The notes beneath the pieces are model-generated. The model was not told the origin of the DNA. It ran no database searches and saw only the letters and a list, made by a program, of their open reading frames with translations. Position numbers and translations under genes: made by a program. Positions 12,560 through 24,335 of a stretch of 64,000 nt of DNA are shown here, one piece after another; the stretch's first letter is position 1; every line of letters begins with the position of its first letter. Location of the stretch: contig JAQFVV010012394.1 of assembly GCA_028023455.1 (NCBI GenBank), forward strand, positions 22,648,900 to 22,712,899. Reading direction: 5' to 3'. Source of the DNA: Epiperipatus broadwayi. Taxonomy: Eukaryota > Onychophora > Udeonychophora > Euonychophora > Peripatidae.

Positions 12560-13590
12560 CTTGTTTATTTATTTTTTTTACGAACTATTTTTTATTTCAA
12601 TTTTCTTCTTACATTTCAACCATATTATGTGATCATTGTCAAGGACTATTCCTATAAAATATATATATACATTTAAAAAGAATTTCCAAAACAAAATAGT
12701 AAAAAATATTTTTCCACATAAATTACAATTTTCTTTTTAACTTACTTCTTTGTCTACATCATTTTACATTTTCTTTACTTTTTAAGTTTACACATTTATG
12801 TAAAATATCCTTCAATTATTATAACGCTACAGTTACACCTAAACACTTCTATTCAAAACTAGTTTTCTTATTTTTATATATAAACTTTTTTCAATTAATC
12901 TTTTTTTATAAGATCTCATATTTTCCAATATCTTTATTTCAAAATTTAAATGTTAAGATTCTTTCACATATATGTAGATAATATATAATGTAGATAATAT
13001 ATATATAGATAATATCTATTAAAATGTTTTGATCTAGTTTTCAATTTATTTTTTGTTGTTCCTATATATGACACATTTTTATTATCTCCCTTACAATATA
13101 AGCAATTTTCAACATAAATACCAGTCATATTTTCCAATTCCTTCTTTTTTTTTAAACATTTATTATTTTATCTACATTTATCTTCTTTTTATATACTGGT
13201 TAAATTACAAATTTATTATTATACTTCATGTTATGTCTTTTATTATTTTACTTATCTTATAAAATGTACTTTTTGATAACTTAAACTACTATAAATTTCT
13301 GTGTTTTTATATTCCTTATCTTTCTTAAATGTATTTTTTATTCTTTGTACATTTTTCTTTCCACATAATTTATTAATTAGTTTTATTAATTAGTTTAAAT
13401 ATTTTTTATTATATCAATTTGTTATTTTAATACTTTATAGCAAGAGCACAATCTTATTGTTATATTTATTCTATTATTAATATTTATTTTATGTACACAA
13501 TTTATATTTATCCACGAATAATTAATAAACCATAAAAATGTTTTTTTATGAAAACTCTTGTTTCAATATTTATTTTATTATTATTTATAT
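12560..13590 (-). pseudogene. Penelope-like element, 3' part, minus-strand copy
   Basis: Reading the minus strand from the centre of the palindrome outward, the copy contains a region ending in YVENCLYCKGDNKNVSYIG-like coding sequence. It continues TTKNKLKTR, the YIG half of the GIY-YIG endonuclease that follows the reverse transcriptase in Penelope-like elements (motif at about 13055-13075). An old ORF end and an untranslated tail follow, ending near 12560 with TTGACAATGATC, GGTTGAAATG and an AATAAAAAATAG segment. Many stops and shifts; no RT motifs remain, so it is 5'-truncated at the palindrome centre. Confidence 0.7.
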
Positions 13591-13599
13591 TTTTTAAAT

Positions 13600-14560
13600 A
13601 AATAAACAGTGTGATTGATAATATCAATAAAATAAATATTGAAATAAATATTTTCATAAAAAAGACTTTTTATGGTTTATTTAGTAATTGGGAATCAGAT
13701 ATAAATTGTATACATAAAATAAATATTATTAATAATAGAAAAAATAGAGCATTAGGATTGTGCTCTAGTAATAAATTATTAAAAGAAGAAAATGATATAA
13801 TAAAAAATAAAGCAAAGGTAAAAGATTTATTCTATTAAATTAATTAATAGATTACATGAAAGGAAAAATATAGAAAAGATAAAAAGAATATATAAAGAAT
13901 GAAAAAATACAGAAATTTATAATTGTTTTTATAGTTGTTTTAAGTTGCCAAAAAGTACATTTTATAAGTAAAATAATAAAAGATATAAGCAGGAAGTATA
14001 ATAAATTTTTAATCAAACCAGTATATCAAAAGAAGATAATTAATAAATGCCCCCCAAAGGAAGGATTGAAAAATATAAATGGCAATTATATTGCAAATTG
14101 CTTAAATTGTAAGAGAAATAATAAAAATGTTTCATATGTAGGAGCAACAAAAAAATATATTGAAAACTAGATTAAACAACTTTTAATATACAAAAATTCT
14201 AATATATATCACCATATGAAAGAATCTATGCATTTAAACTTTGAAATAAAGATGGTAGATGATGTGAGAACTTATAAAGAAAAATAAGTTAAAGAAAATT
14301 TATATATAAAAGTGAAAAAACCAGTTAAGAATCTGGTGTAAAAACAGTTAATAATTGTAATAATTGAAGGGTGTTTTATATATAAAAATGTAATTGAAAA
14401 TTGTAAAATAAGCAAGAAATTAAAAAATAAATGTAATTTAATGTAAAATGGCATTTTTTATTATGTTACTTGAAAATTCTGTGTACTTCTTTGAAAATAT
14501 ATGGTTGAAACATTGGATGCAGATTGAAATAAAAAATGGCTCATAAAAAAAAAAAAAAAA
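13600..14560 (+). pseudogene. Penelope-like element, 3' part, plus-strand copy
   Basis: This is the inverted partner of 12560-13590. It encodes NYIANCLNCKRNNKNVSYVG followed by ATKKYIENRL (about 14082-14170), then NIYHHMKESMHLNFEIKMVDD and ENLYIKVKKPVKNL. These correspond to the GIY-YIG domain with its zinc-finger-like cysteines and the following H and E positions. The open frame at 13611-13838 is its upstream coding part. The 3' tail at 14470-14540 reads TTGAAAATATATGGTTGAAAC followed by AT-rich sequence ending in long A and T runs. Several stops are present; the copy is dead. Confidence 0.75.
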
Positions 14561-17039
14561 ATTTTTTTAAAAAAGTGTTAAATGAATTTTTTTAAGTACA
14601 TTAAAATTAATGGGTCATATTTGAAAATAAAATGGTGAAATATTATTGATTTTATTAAATGATGATGATGATGATAACAACAACAATCAAACAGTTTAAT
14701 TTGTCATGAAGTTGTATGACATTTAAACACCAGAAATGATAAGAGCTTTAATCCAGAAAACTTCAGCTCTAGGTCCATCTCTCCTTCCTCGAAACTAAAT
14801 TGTATAGTTAGCAAAAAAGGCTGAATAGTATAAGTAAAATAAATGGTTTTCTTGCAATTACATATACGAATATACAAACTAAACTGGTACAGAGAAAAAA
14901 AATACTTATTTTGTATACAGTAGAAAAGTACTTTTGGATGACCACTGCTTTCCAGCATAATAATTCCAATGTTGTAAATATATTTGGAAGTATCGGTATA
15001 GGAAACTTTATTCTTTAAAAATGGAATTTTGAGTTCAAATTAATTTTTAAAAAAAATTATTCTGAGTACAATATAAATAAAAGATTTAGATTTAAATAAA
15101 ACTAAACGTCGAAAATTGCTTTTGTTCATAATTTTTTTATCCAAAAAAAATCTTCGTTCTATCATGTTCGTAATAATTTATTTAAAATTAAATTGAGCTC
15201 AAAAACTCACTTTTTAAATATAAATTTTGTCTTCATAATAATTTTTTAGATGAACTTGAATTTAAAAACTAATGTTTTTAAATATAAAGTTTTCTCATCT
15301 TCAAAACAAAATAACAAAACATAAAAGTGTTAGAACCAATATGGTGGAAAGCAGTGATAATCCCAAAATATCAGTAGAAACATGGATTTTATTAATAATT
15401 GGTATTCCTTGTGAAGATGGCACTGTCAATGAACTTTACACAAGAATGCTATACAAAAAAATGTTAAACTGTGGCTAAATAAAAAAACAATCAATTTGCT
15501 TTAAATATAATCTTATCTCAATATTAAAAGATGACTATAAAATGACAATATACTAAATAAAACATCACATGACTTTCACAATTTACATTTAATGTTTGCA
15601 TTAAGAGTAGTAATTCACTCTGTCATTTAAGTTTACAACCATTTATTTAAAAATACCAAAGCTGTTGGGATTTACCTGTGAAGTTCATCTATGTATTAAT
15701 TACATAATGCTACTTTCCCTCTGTACTATCCAGGCTAATGGTTTAAAAGTTTCAACACCCTAGGGATTATTCTGTGTGATTTAGTGTAGTTATAGTAAGC
15801 TACACTCAAGCGCTAAAGGTCTCAAAGTTAAGTTTCAAGTGTTACTTCTGGTGCTCAAATGTCTCATCTTCTTGGAAACAAATCATTCAATTACTTTTAT
15901 TTGCTCTCAGAAAATCAAAACAATTTACTGAAAAACAATGGATAAACAACTACCATATAAACAAATCATTCAATTACTTTTATTTGCTCTCAGAAAATCA
16001 AAACAATTTACTGAAGAACAATGGATAAACAACTACCATATACACTTTATTTCCATCAATTATATGCTAGCTATATCTTTGATACTCTGGGGGGAAAAAA
16101 TAGCACAGTCAACAAACATTCAAACTATTTTTTGACTACTAGTCATCAACTGTGAAAAGCATATATACAACAAGCCTTGTATATTATGTAATGTCTTGAA
16201 AGTTTTTTCAAATACTTTAAAAGCAGTCACAAATCACCATCCAAACAGTTAACCAAACTAAAGCATTTAGATAAATAAATCTAAACTGAGAAAAAGAAAA
16301 ATCATCAATGACCTAATGTAAGCATTAAAAATCAAATTGATTTATTCACAATTGAATTATGATTCTGAATCCCCTGTTTGTCATCTGCTTTTGATACAAT
16401 ATATGCTAAGATCAAAAAATCCTCAAATTTTGCAAGGATCTGTGAAGCAACCTGCATATTAAAAAACAAGTCAAATTAGTTGAACTTACCATCAATAAAT
16501 TGTTAAAATTAAGAAACAAGAAAAAAGTTTTGTATATATTAGCAGGTGTATTTATTCTTAAATTACGATTGAGATTTCAAAACTAATTTATCTGATCTAC
16601 ACACACTACCAAGCATTAGTCAATTAATTTTAAATATCAGAGCCACAACAAAGTAACATAATCAATAGTTTATCTAAATTTTCCTATTAATAAAGTAAAA
16701 AAAATTCTAACTTAATATCAGAAAATCACTTGGAGTTATCAATGATATCATAATCCAAAATTTTCTAATTATTTCATAAGAACATAACTACTTTAAGCAA
16801 TCCAATAGTTTGACTGTAAGTTGAAAATCATTTCTGTAACTATGTTCAAAATAAGACAAGGTATAATCATGAATATACTCAAGCTTTAATCACAATAACT
16901 TGATAAACATCAGAGAATTCTGTCTGTTATCTTTCTATTTGGATTGTAACTTACGAGTTTTCAGAGCTCATATCAGGAGTGTTTCAAATTAACCTCATTT
17001 GTAATTTTCACTATTTACAATATAGTATTTAATTATAAA
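14561..17039. other. AT-rich stretch, one tandem duplication
   Basis: Besides the duplication at 15876-16041 I see two weakly similar inverted segments (about 14930-14990 and 15325-15370, sharing GGAAAGCAGTG), which may be the ends of an old DNA element. The 68-codon frame at 15272-15478 is not recognised. Confidence 0.4.
15876..16041. repeat. 83-bp tandem duplication
   Basis: Unit 15876-15958 is repeated at 15959-16041 with one visible difference (GAAAAAC versus GAAGAAC). The near identity means it is recent, or possibly an assembly artefact. Confidence 0.9.
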
Positions 17040-17042
17040 TAT

Positions 17043-17160
17043 ATAAATTCAACATTCCTTCTTTTTCTTTTTAAAAACTTGTTTTATTCCAAACTATAAT
17101 TTTATTTCTCCTCCATACAATTCAACTACATTCTATAGTCATTATCAAGTTTCCTTAAAA
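17043..17160 (-). mobile_element. Penelope-like 3' end, left inverted arm
   Basis: The reverse complement reads AAGGAAACTTGATAATGACT, then ATAGAATGTAGTTGAA, TATGGAGGAGAAATAAAATT and ATAGTTTGGAATAAAAC. It matches 17780-17875 on the plus strand. The TTGA(T/C)AATGA...GTTGAAA pattern is shared with the tails of the Penelope-like copies at 12.56 and 14.47 kb, so I call it a 5'-truncated fragment of that group. Confidence 0.5.
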
Positions 17161-17163
17161 AAA

Positions 17164-17623
<460 letters not shown>

Positions 17624-17770
17624 TAAATAAAAATAAAAAACAAAAATAATAATACAATTAAATAAAATATTAATAAATTCCAAATATATAATATTCAAAT
17701 AAAACCACAGTATTATAATCATCATCTACAAATACAATTATTTACCTCCTTCCCTATTATTATTATTATT

Positions 17771-18015
17771 TTTTTTTTTTAAGGAAAATTGATAATGACT
17801 ACAGAATGTAGTTGAAACGTTGTATGGAGGAGAAATAAAATTATAGTTTGGAATAAAATAAGTTTTTAAAAAGAAAAAGAAAGAATCACATGATCACATC
17901 TCCAATACCAGCACAAAATTGTTTATAAACAAAGCACAGATGGCACTACTATATGGAGTTCTGCTCTGCTTTGTTTAAAAAGAAAGAATGTTGAATTTAT
18001 ATATTTATTGTCATG
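17771..18015 (+). mobile_element. Penelope-like 3' end, right inverted arm
   Basis: This arm reads AAGGAAAATTGATAATGACT, ACAGAATGTAGTTGAAACG and then the same GGAGGAGAAATAAAATTATA block as the left arm. It continues to AATGTTGAATTTATATATTT, which also matches the reverse complement of 17040-17075, once the 90-bp insertion at 17887-17976 is removed. Confidence 0.5.
17887..17976. mobile_element. Foldback element (hammerhead family 2), deleted 90-bp copy
   Basis: It starts CACATGATCACATCT and ends GGCACTACTATATGG...GCTTTGTTT, the two ends of the 751-bp composite at 37.5 kb, with the middle missing. It is flanked by the 13-bp direct repeat AAAAAGAAAGAAT (17874-17886 and 17977-17989). The inverted arm at 17.04-17.16 kb has no such insertion, giving an empty-site comparison. 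The ribozyme core is not retained. Confidence 0.75.
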
Positions 18016-21000
18016 GAGCTATAATTTAAAAAGAAAAAAAAAGTGAAAAGTTGTGTATATAATTATATTAAATTATAATATACATTCCTCAAAGTTCCAG
18101 TGGGTGTCACAATATGGACAAATATCATTATCACCAACTGAGAGTTGATGATAATATTGCATTATAATGTTTATTACTGTATATGCGTGTATTTAATTGT
18201 GAATACATTCAAGCTTTGATACCAACAAGTTTTGCAATCATGAAACTTAAATAAAATGTTGAACTATTATTTCTCATAGGAAAATTAAAGTGCGTACACC
18301 TCTAGCTCAAATGATGATAAGAGGTTAATTCTGAGAAATACATGTATGAGAAAGATAGGTCAGTCTGGTTATCTTTTTGATTAGGTCGGAGTCTGTGCTC
18401 TTATCAGGAATGCTGTGAATTAATTTAATTGATTAAACATGTCTTTCCAATCTGCATTTAATTATTATATATATATTCATTATGAATATTTTGAAAAGAA
18501 AATCATAAATAAATTATAAGTATTTTGTCTGTCATATTCATTTTTAGGTCATTGACAATCTCAGCTGAGAATTTAAAAATATTTAGTTATTTTATACCTT
18601 CTTTGCAGGCAAATTTATTTATCTCTGTACATCTGATGATAGATTTCTATGCACAGATGAAAATCTTAACAAAGATCAATAAAAAATAAAAAGCTCTGAA
18701 AACAGCCTTATTATAGAGATTTCAACTGTTAGAATACATTTGATAAGATCAAACCCTTGTAGAACTCTCATTAAATAAAATCATATTGGCTTTGAGACAA
18801 ATGCCAAAAACATTCATTTGAAAAAGGAAATTATGGCTAAGATTAAAAAACTGAAAATGGCCTGGATGTGCTAAAATATACAACCAGCAGATTTTTCAAA
18901 TTATAGTAGTCGATATTTATACAACAAAGCAGATTAGAAACTGAAAGACTATCAAACTATGACGATAAAAATTGTTTTATCACATGCCAGCAAAATCAAG
19001 TTTAAGATTCTTTAATATTGACTGCAACCTTGATTAAATGGAAATGCCAGATATGTAACTTGATTTTTTTTTAAGTTCAAAAATATATCCGATACTCATT
19101 AGAATAAAAGTAAAACTAAAACAGTGCTCAAATATATATTGTAAATAAAAAGAATTATGCAATGTATAAATTAAATAATTTCTAAGTACAATCTCCTTCG
19201 TGCGACCGCGTTACAAGCCAATTGTAACTAAATAAAAGTCAATTCTAACAAATGAAAAGTTATGCTTTATTTTGTTAATTTCGTAAAAACTTATTAAATT
19301 AACATAAAACGCATTTTGGCAATCTTTCATTTGGTCATCCACATGGTATTTCAAATATAACTAAAGCGATTGGGAGAGTTTACAAACATAACATATCTTA
19401 TCGGTCAGTTTAAGCTAATTATAACTTTATTCAAATCTATATGGCACGTAAATACTTGCCAACTATAACATTTAAGGATGGATCGATGGATGCTTCATCA
19501 TTCCCAACTAATCACTATTTCTGAAGCCTACTGGAATGATGATGATGGTACAGAACATCTATAATCTTAACTGCCAGGGCGCCAAATTGCAACTTTAATA
19601 AAGTATAAAGGTTAAATCTCACTTCAAGACTCTTAGTAATAATATTTAATGAATGGGTTAATAAATAATCAATTTAGAGAACACTGAGAATGCATTAAAA
19701 TCGATAATATTAATATCTTTGGGAATTCTTGGTTATTCTCAGCACACTCCCCATTCACCATGATTAAAGTTACAATTAAAATTTTTATTCTAATTACAAA
19801 GTTCTATATCCATCTCCACCTTCCTGATCCATCCCTCAACTTCATATCCACATGTCTATTACACTATTATCTATTTGATTATTAAAATTTACATTTTTGC
19901 TAGCTCATTTCTCCCATTATAATCTCTTCTCAAGGTTTTTAGAATAATTAGGTGTGGAAATCGAATAAGCTGCGATAGATTATTGGTGATAAACACTCCT
20001 CTCATGATCACCTCCAAGGTGATCTCGGTTGTCTTTAATGCAGTTTAATATCTATTTACATTAAAGCTTGGAATAATTTAAGCTTATTAAATCTTTTATA
20101 AACACATCATAAACATAGTCACAACTATAACAAAATTATAAAGAAGTGTGTCTAGAGAGGGGTTTGAATACAATGATGGAGAAAGGATTTTATGTCCACG
20201 CCCTGCATCCTCTATCACTCGATAACTATCTCTATTAACAGTTTATACTTCAACAATATTAAATTATTTGGTAATTCTAAGTATCTGAAATTAACCATTT
20301 TAAACAATTTTACTGGATATTATTTATGTAAATGATAATTCAAATATTAATAATAATATATTGATGTATGATTGGATTGGAGATGTCTAGATAATAACCC
20401 ACAAAAACATTGAGACATATGCAAATTTTATACCCATTCGCTTGATGACTCGCATGGCTTTCCCCTGTTTTATAACAGTATTATGATATGTAAAAAAATA
20501 TCTAAACACATAACTATCCCTAAATCAATGGATAATATCAATAGGTTAGGATAACAATAGTCCTTTCTTAATTATCAGGGGATCACGCTTACTATGGAGT
20601 AATAAAAAAAATAATATTTACCTTCACATATATATTATATTTATGCTTTCATTTTTACCCTAGATACAGCAAATACCAAATTTCTTCCTGTATTTAATGC
20701 TTTTTAAATTACTGATTTGTTTTAGAGCTAATTTCTTCCCTAATTAAATTTAATAATTTTTATTTAACTATTTTGAATCAACATTCCTTCGCCAATTTCT
20801 TAATTCTAATCTTATCATTCTGATCGAACATTCTTTGGCCCTAATCTTTACAATAGAGATACCTTATGAATGGTGGGACTAAGTCAATGCAAATAAATCG
20901 GCATTTAGATCAATCATCATAGTGCACACACTCTATACACATGTTCTTATGACATAATAATATTTTAATAATATTACCTTTCCAGCGAAGTTCTCAGCTG

Positions 21001-22110
21001 CCTGTGGAAATATTTATTAGAGAATTTCATATACGCATCGCTTACACTTAAACATTCATAGGTTTTATTTAACCTTAATTTAACATTTATTAACTTTATT
21101 ACTGTTGGCTCGAATTGATAAATTAAATCAACAAAACAATATTCAAGTACACCAATCGCACATTCATTATCTACATTCATCCTGACATCAAATTGAGTTT
21201 GCGACCTTATATCCAACACTTATAAATAATGCTTATCATGGCTATCTTTCATACACTCGTAAGGAATATCAAACATCAACATGAAGCAGGCAGTGACCCG
21301 AATAAGAGAGAACCTTTTCACTAAGGTTGAGATATGCTAGGATTTTTATTGCTAGTCATACAAAAGACTTAGGTATACCTATTTCCTCTGGCCATCAAAA
21401 TAAGAAAACTTCTTACGGTGTAGAGAATAATCAAGTGGGAAAACTCTTCCACTAGTTTCAAATACTTTATGAATATAGCATAAATATCTTAATGAACTAG
21501 ACTTCACTGGCTTGGTGGAGACTTTTGTCCATCCACATTACATACAGGTCGAAACATCAACTTCTGCACGTAAAACTTTCATATCTTTAATATTCTTGTG
21601 AATTAGTGCACTGGAATATGAGTCCATAAATTTTCCAAGCATTAATCAGCTTGTATCTGGCCTTAAATCTATGATAATTTTTAAAACTATTTCCATGCAC
21701 TTTTATAAGAAAATGATGATGTTTTAGCTCAATAGTCACACAACTTTATAAGTCTAAGCATTTGATAATAACTTCTGATACGATTCATTCAAAACATTTC
21801 CCTTAATAATGATATCTCTCGTTTTTTTTTTTTTAAATGTTTGTAAAGCATTTTAAATAAGGCATATACAGAAATGACATGATATCAATTTCACCTACCC
21901 CCAAAATGACGATAATAGCAAAAGCATTTAAAATAAACACATACGAAATCATCTGATATAAATATCTCTACCCCCAAAATAACACAATTATAATTATAAC
22001 ATGAAGTAATTTTAAAAAAGATATACATGATAAAATACAAAGAAAGAAATTCTTTCTTTTTTTTTTTAGAATAACTGTCCTACACAAATAGCGAATAATA
22101 AAAAAAAATA
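18016..22110. other. Non-coding, no confident features
   Basis: The stretch is AT-rich with scattered moderately complex segments (for example 19200-20220 and 20800-21700) that look unique rather than repetitive. Exons of the minus-strand E1 gene would be expected in this direction but I could not find any. The 81-codon minus frame at 20974-21219 has a donor-like end (GGAAAG|GTAATA) but no recognisable protein. Confidence 0.35.
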
Positions 22111-22249
22111 TATACTTATATAGAGTTCTTTGGAAGTGTCCATCAAGTTCCTGGTTTCCATTTTTCCTTTTCCTCCTTGATTTGTTGATAAGAGCACATG
22201 AGTCTATGTAACAAAAAGTTCTTGTGATGGGGTCTGATTCCTCTGCCAT
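22111..22249 (-). other. Candidate first coding exon upstream of E1, weak
   Basis: A frame starting ATG at 22249 reads MAEESDPITRTFCYIDSCAL, then a basic stretch KSRRKRKN and ELDGHFQRTLY. It is followed by AA|GTATAT, which could be a donor. E1 proteins begin with an unconserved acidic or Ser-rich tail that ends in D-x-x-LYSRQRYVLG, so LDGHFQRTLY followed by a split Asn or Lys codon is suggestive. No exon carrying the next residues was found between here and 10.5 kb, and the resemblance is slight. Confidence 0.15.
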
Positions 22250-24335
22250 CAGATATACGATTTTTATATTGCTGAAACGAGTTCCTCATTTTTAAGTTTA
22301 TGCAGATTACAGTTAAACAGCATTCGTTTAAATTTTTCACAATATAAGTCCATTTCTGATTGTCTTTTTCCATCTTTAAATTCATTTTATATTCAAATTG
22401 AATGCTTATATATACGATATCAAACTTAAGAGTTTAATTTCTGTGGTTTAAATTTTTTATTATTTGCTGATCCAATCATGACCGCTGGTTGACTTCAGGA
22501 GATCAAAATATGCACCACTTAAAAATTTATTCGATAGACATTGTCTTTTCTGCTTACAATGTTAAATTTAGCAAAGTTTTTAAGAGTCAAAAGAATAATA
22601 ATAAACGATTTCTTTTTTTCTAAAGAAAAATACTTCTTTTTCTTATAGCAAAGTTTCTCTCTAAATCAATGAAAGAAAAACTTGCAAAGAGAGTTTTCAG
22701 ATAGAATAGCCCCCCTTCTGCTAAACAACAGAGATGTTATAGAGTCTGACATCTGGTCATTCTCTTTTCTTAATTAATTGACTTTTGTTCCTTTTTTCTC
22801 GGATTAATTTTATGCTTTTGCTCTTTTAGAAAACCATGCCAAATTCACACTGCATTCTAACAGATAATTACCAAATTAATTTTACATTCAACAGATATAA
22901 TTATCAATCAATTTTATACCCAACAGACCAACACCGTTGATTGTACACTTAAATTCCTTGGTGAAATTTATATCATTTAAATGGCTCTGATAATTCACTT
23001 GGTAATATAACACGCGTGGTAACAAAAAACAGAAAGCTCTCTTTTCAGGATAAATACGAGAAAGCTCTCTACCCCCCCTTTACTTTTTCCTGTATAATAG
23101 CAATAAAAATATATATAGTAGCCCAATTTTAAACAGAATTTTGAACTATAACTTGGCTGCGAATAATAAACTTATTAAAATGACTTAATTTTTTATTTAA
23201 AGATTTCCTTACAACATGACAAGGAATGATTGTGAATTTTACAATTAAAATCCACAATTAGATTAAATACACACACACACATCACAGGTATACATTTCTT
23301 TAATTAACTGATTTAATACTTTAATCCTTGATTATTATAACTATTTTTTTTTTCATTTAGTCTCATGAACTATTTATTTCTAACTTAGTATAAAATTGTG
23401 ACCATTCATTATTACTATCTAACGCAGTTTTAAGAGTCACACATCCCTCCCTCTTCTCAGTCAACTTATTAATTAATGCATAAATCCTGCTTTTCTAAAA
23501 TATATCTCCAATACCAAATTGACCCATAAACTATTGTCAAATAAAGTAATCTTTTAGTTAGAAATGATTTAATAATAAATTTTCAGATTGCTTACCAAGT
23601 CAAATGTACGCAATCCCGATAAATATGGGTTCAAACCTAGTCTTGGCTAAAAAATTTTTGTTTATTAAAGAAAAAAAATATATAAACTATGAGGAAATTT
23701 TTGATTGAACCTTATCTTGCATAGTTAACTCAAAAAATGGAGTCTTGGACAAATCCAAGGGCTACAATATATATATATATCAATATTTTTTGCTAATTGA
23801 AAATAATAATTGTATATAACTGTTTCCCTCTAAAGAATCCAGTAATCAAAGATATGAAAATACTCTTGGCATTTGGCAAAAAATGTAACATTTTAAAAGG
23901 TCTAAAAAAAAAAAAGATTTACAAGAAAAGATGGGAAATTGCTTAGACTAATATTTTTGTGAGTCATTACATATTTGAATGATGGAGTGTAAAATGCAAA
24001 AGAAAAGTTATGATTTTGAATTATGATGTTTTAAAGATATTATGGGCAGCAAATAAACAATCAAACAAATTTTTGAACAGAATTTTCATGTGAAATCAAA
24101 CTGACCAGAATAATATTGTTTTTTGCTATATCTGAAGTTTTAGTAGAACTAGTCAGACAGCAAATATAATTTACACAAGTACTTGATTTTGGTTAATTAA
24201 CATTTACTTATTACACGTAATAAATGAACAATGATAAAGTAAATTAGGTATATAATTATTTCTGTCCGAACATAGTGACACAGTGAACAATTCATTAAGT
24301 ACCAAATTTATTCCGCAAAGGTTATACTACTCATC
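22250..24335. other. Non-coding, no confident features
   Basis: Mixed sequence with a somewhat higher-complexity part at 22440-23100 and a short CA run near 23268. No exon, RNA gene or transposon signature is visible. Confidence 0.35.

Larger units (their letters stand above)
12560..14560. repeat. 2-kb imperfect palindrome of two Penelope-like copies
   Basis: The left arm (12560-13590) is the reverse complement of the right arm (13600-14560), with the centre near 13595. Matching blocks include the TTTTTATGGTTTATT, GTACATAAAATAAATATT and GATTGTGCTCT segments. The arms differ by many substitutions and indels, so the pair is old. Head-to-head and tail-to-head copies are known for Penelope-like elements. 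Confidence 0.8.

Noticed and set aside
16400-16470. Minus-strand acceptor-like TTTTAATATGCAG followed by VASQILAKFEDFLILAYIVSKA
   Set aside because: It looks exon-like, but does not fit the expected E1 residues and has no clear donor, so it was not annotated.
20974-21219. 81-codon minus frame with a donor-like end as an exon
   Set aside because: The only support is GGAAAG|GTAATA. The peptide matches no E1 segment or other family I know.
22143-22385. 80-codon minus frame overlapping the candidate first exon
   Set aside because: It is out of frame with the candidate and has no recognisable features.
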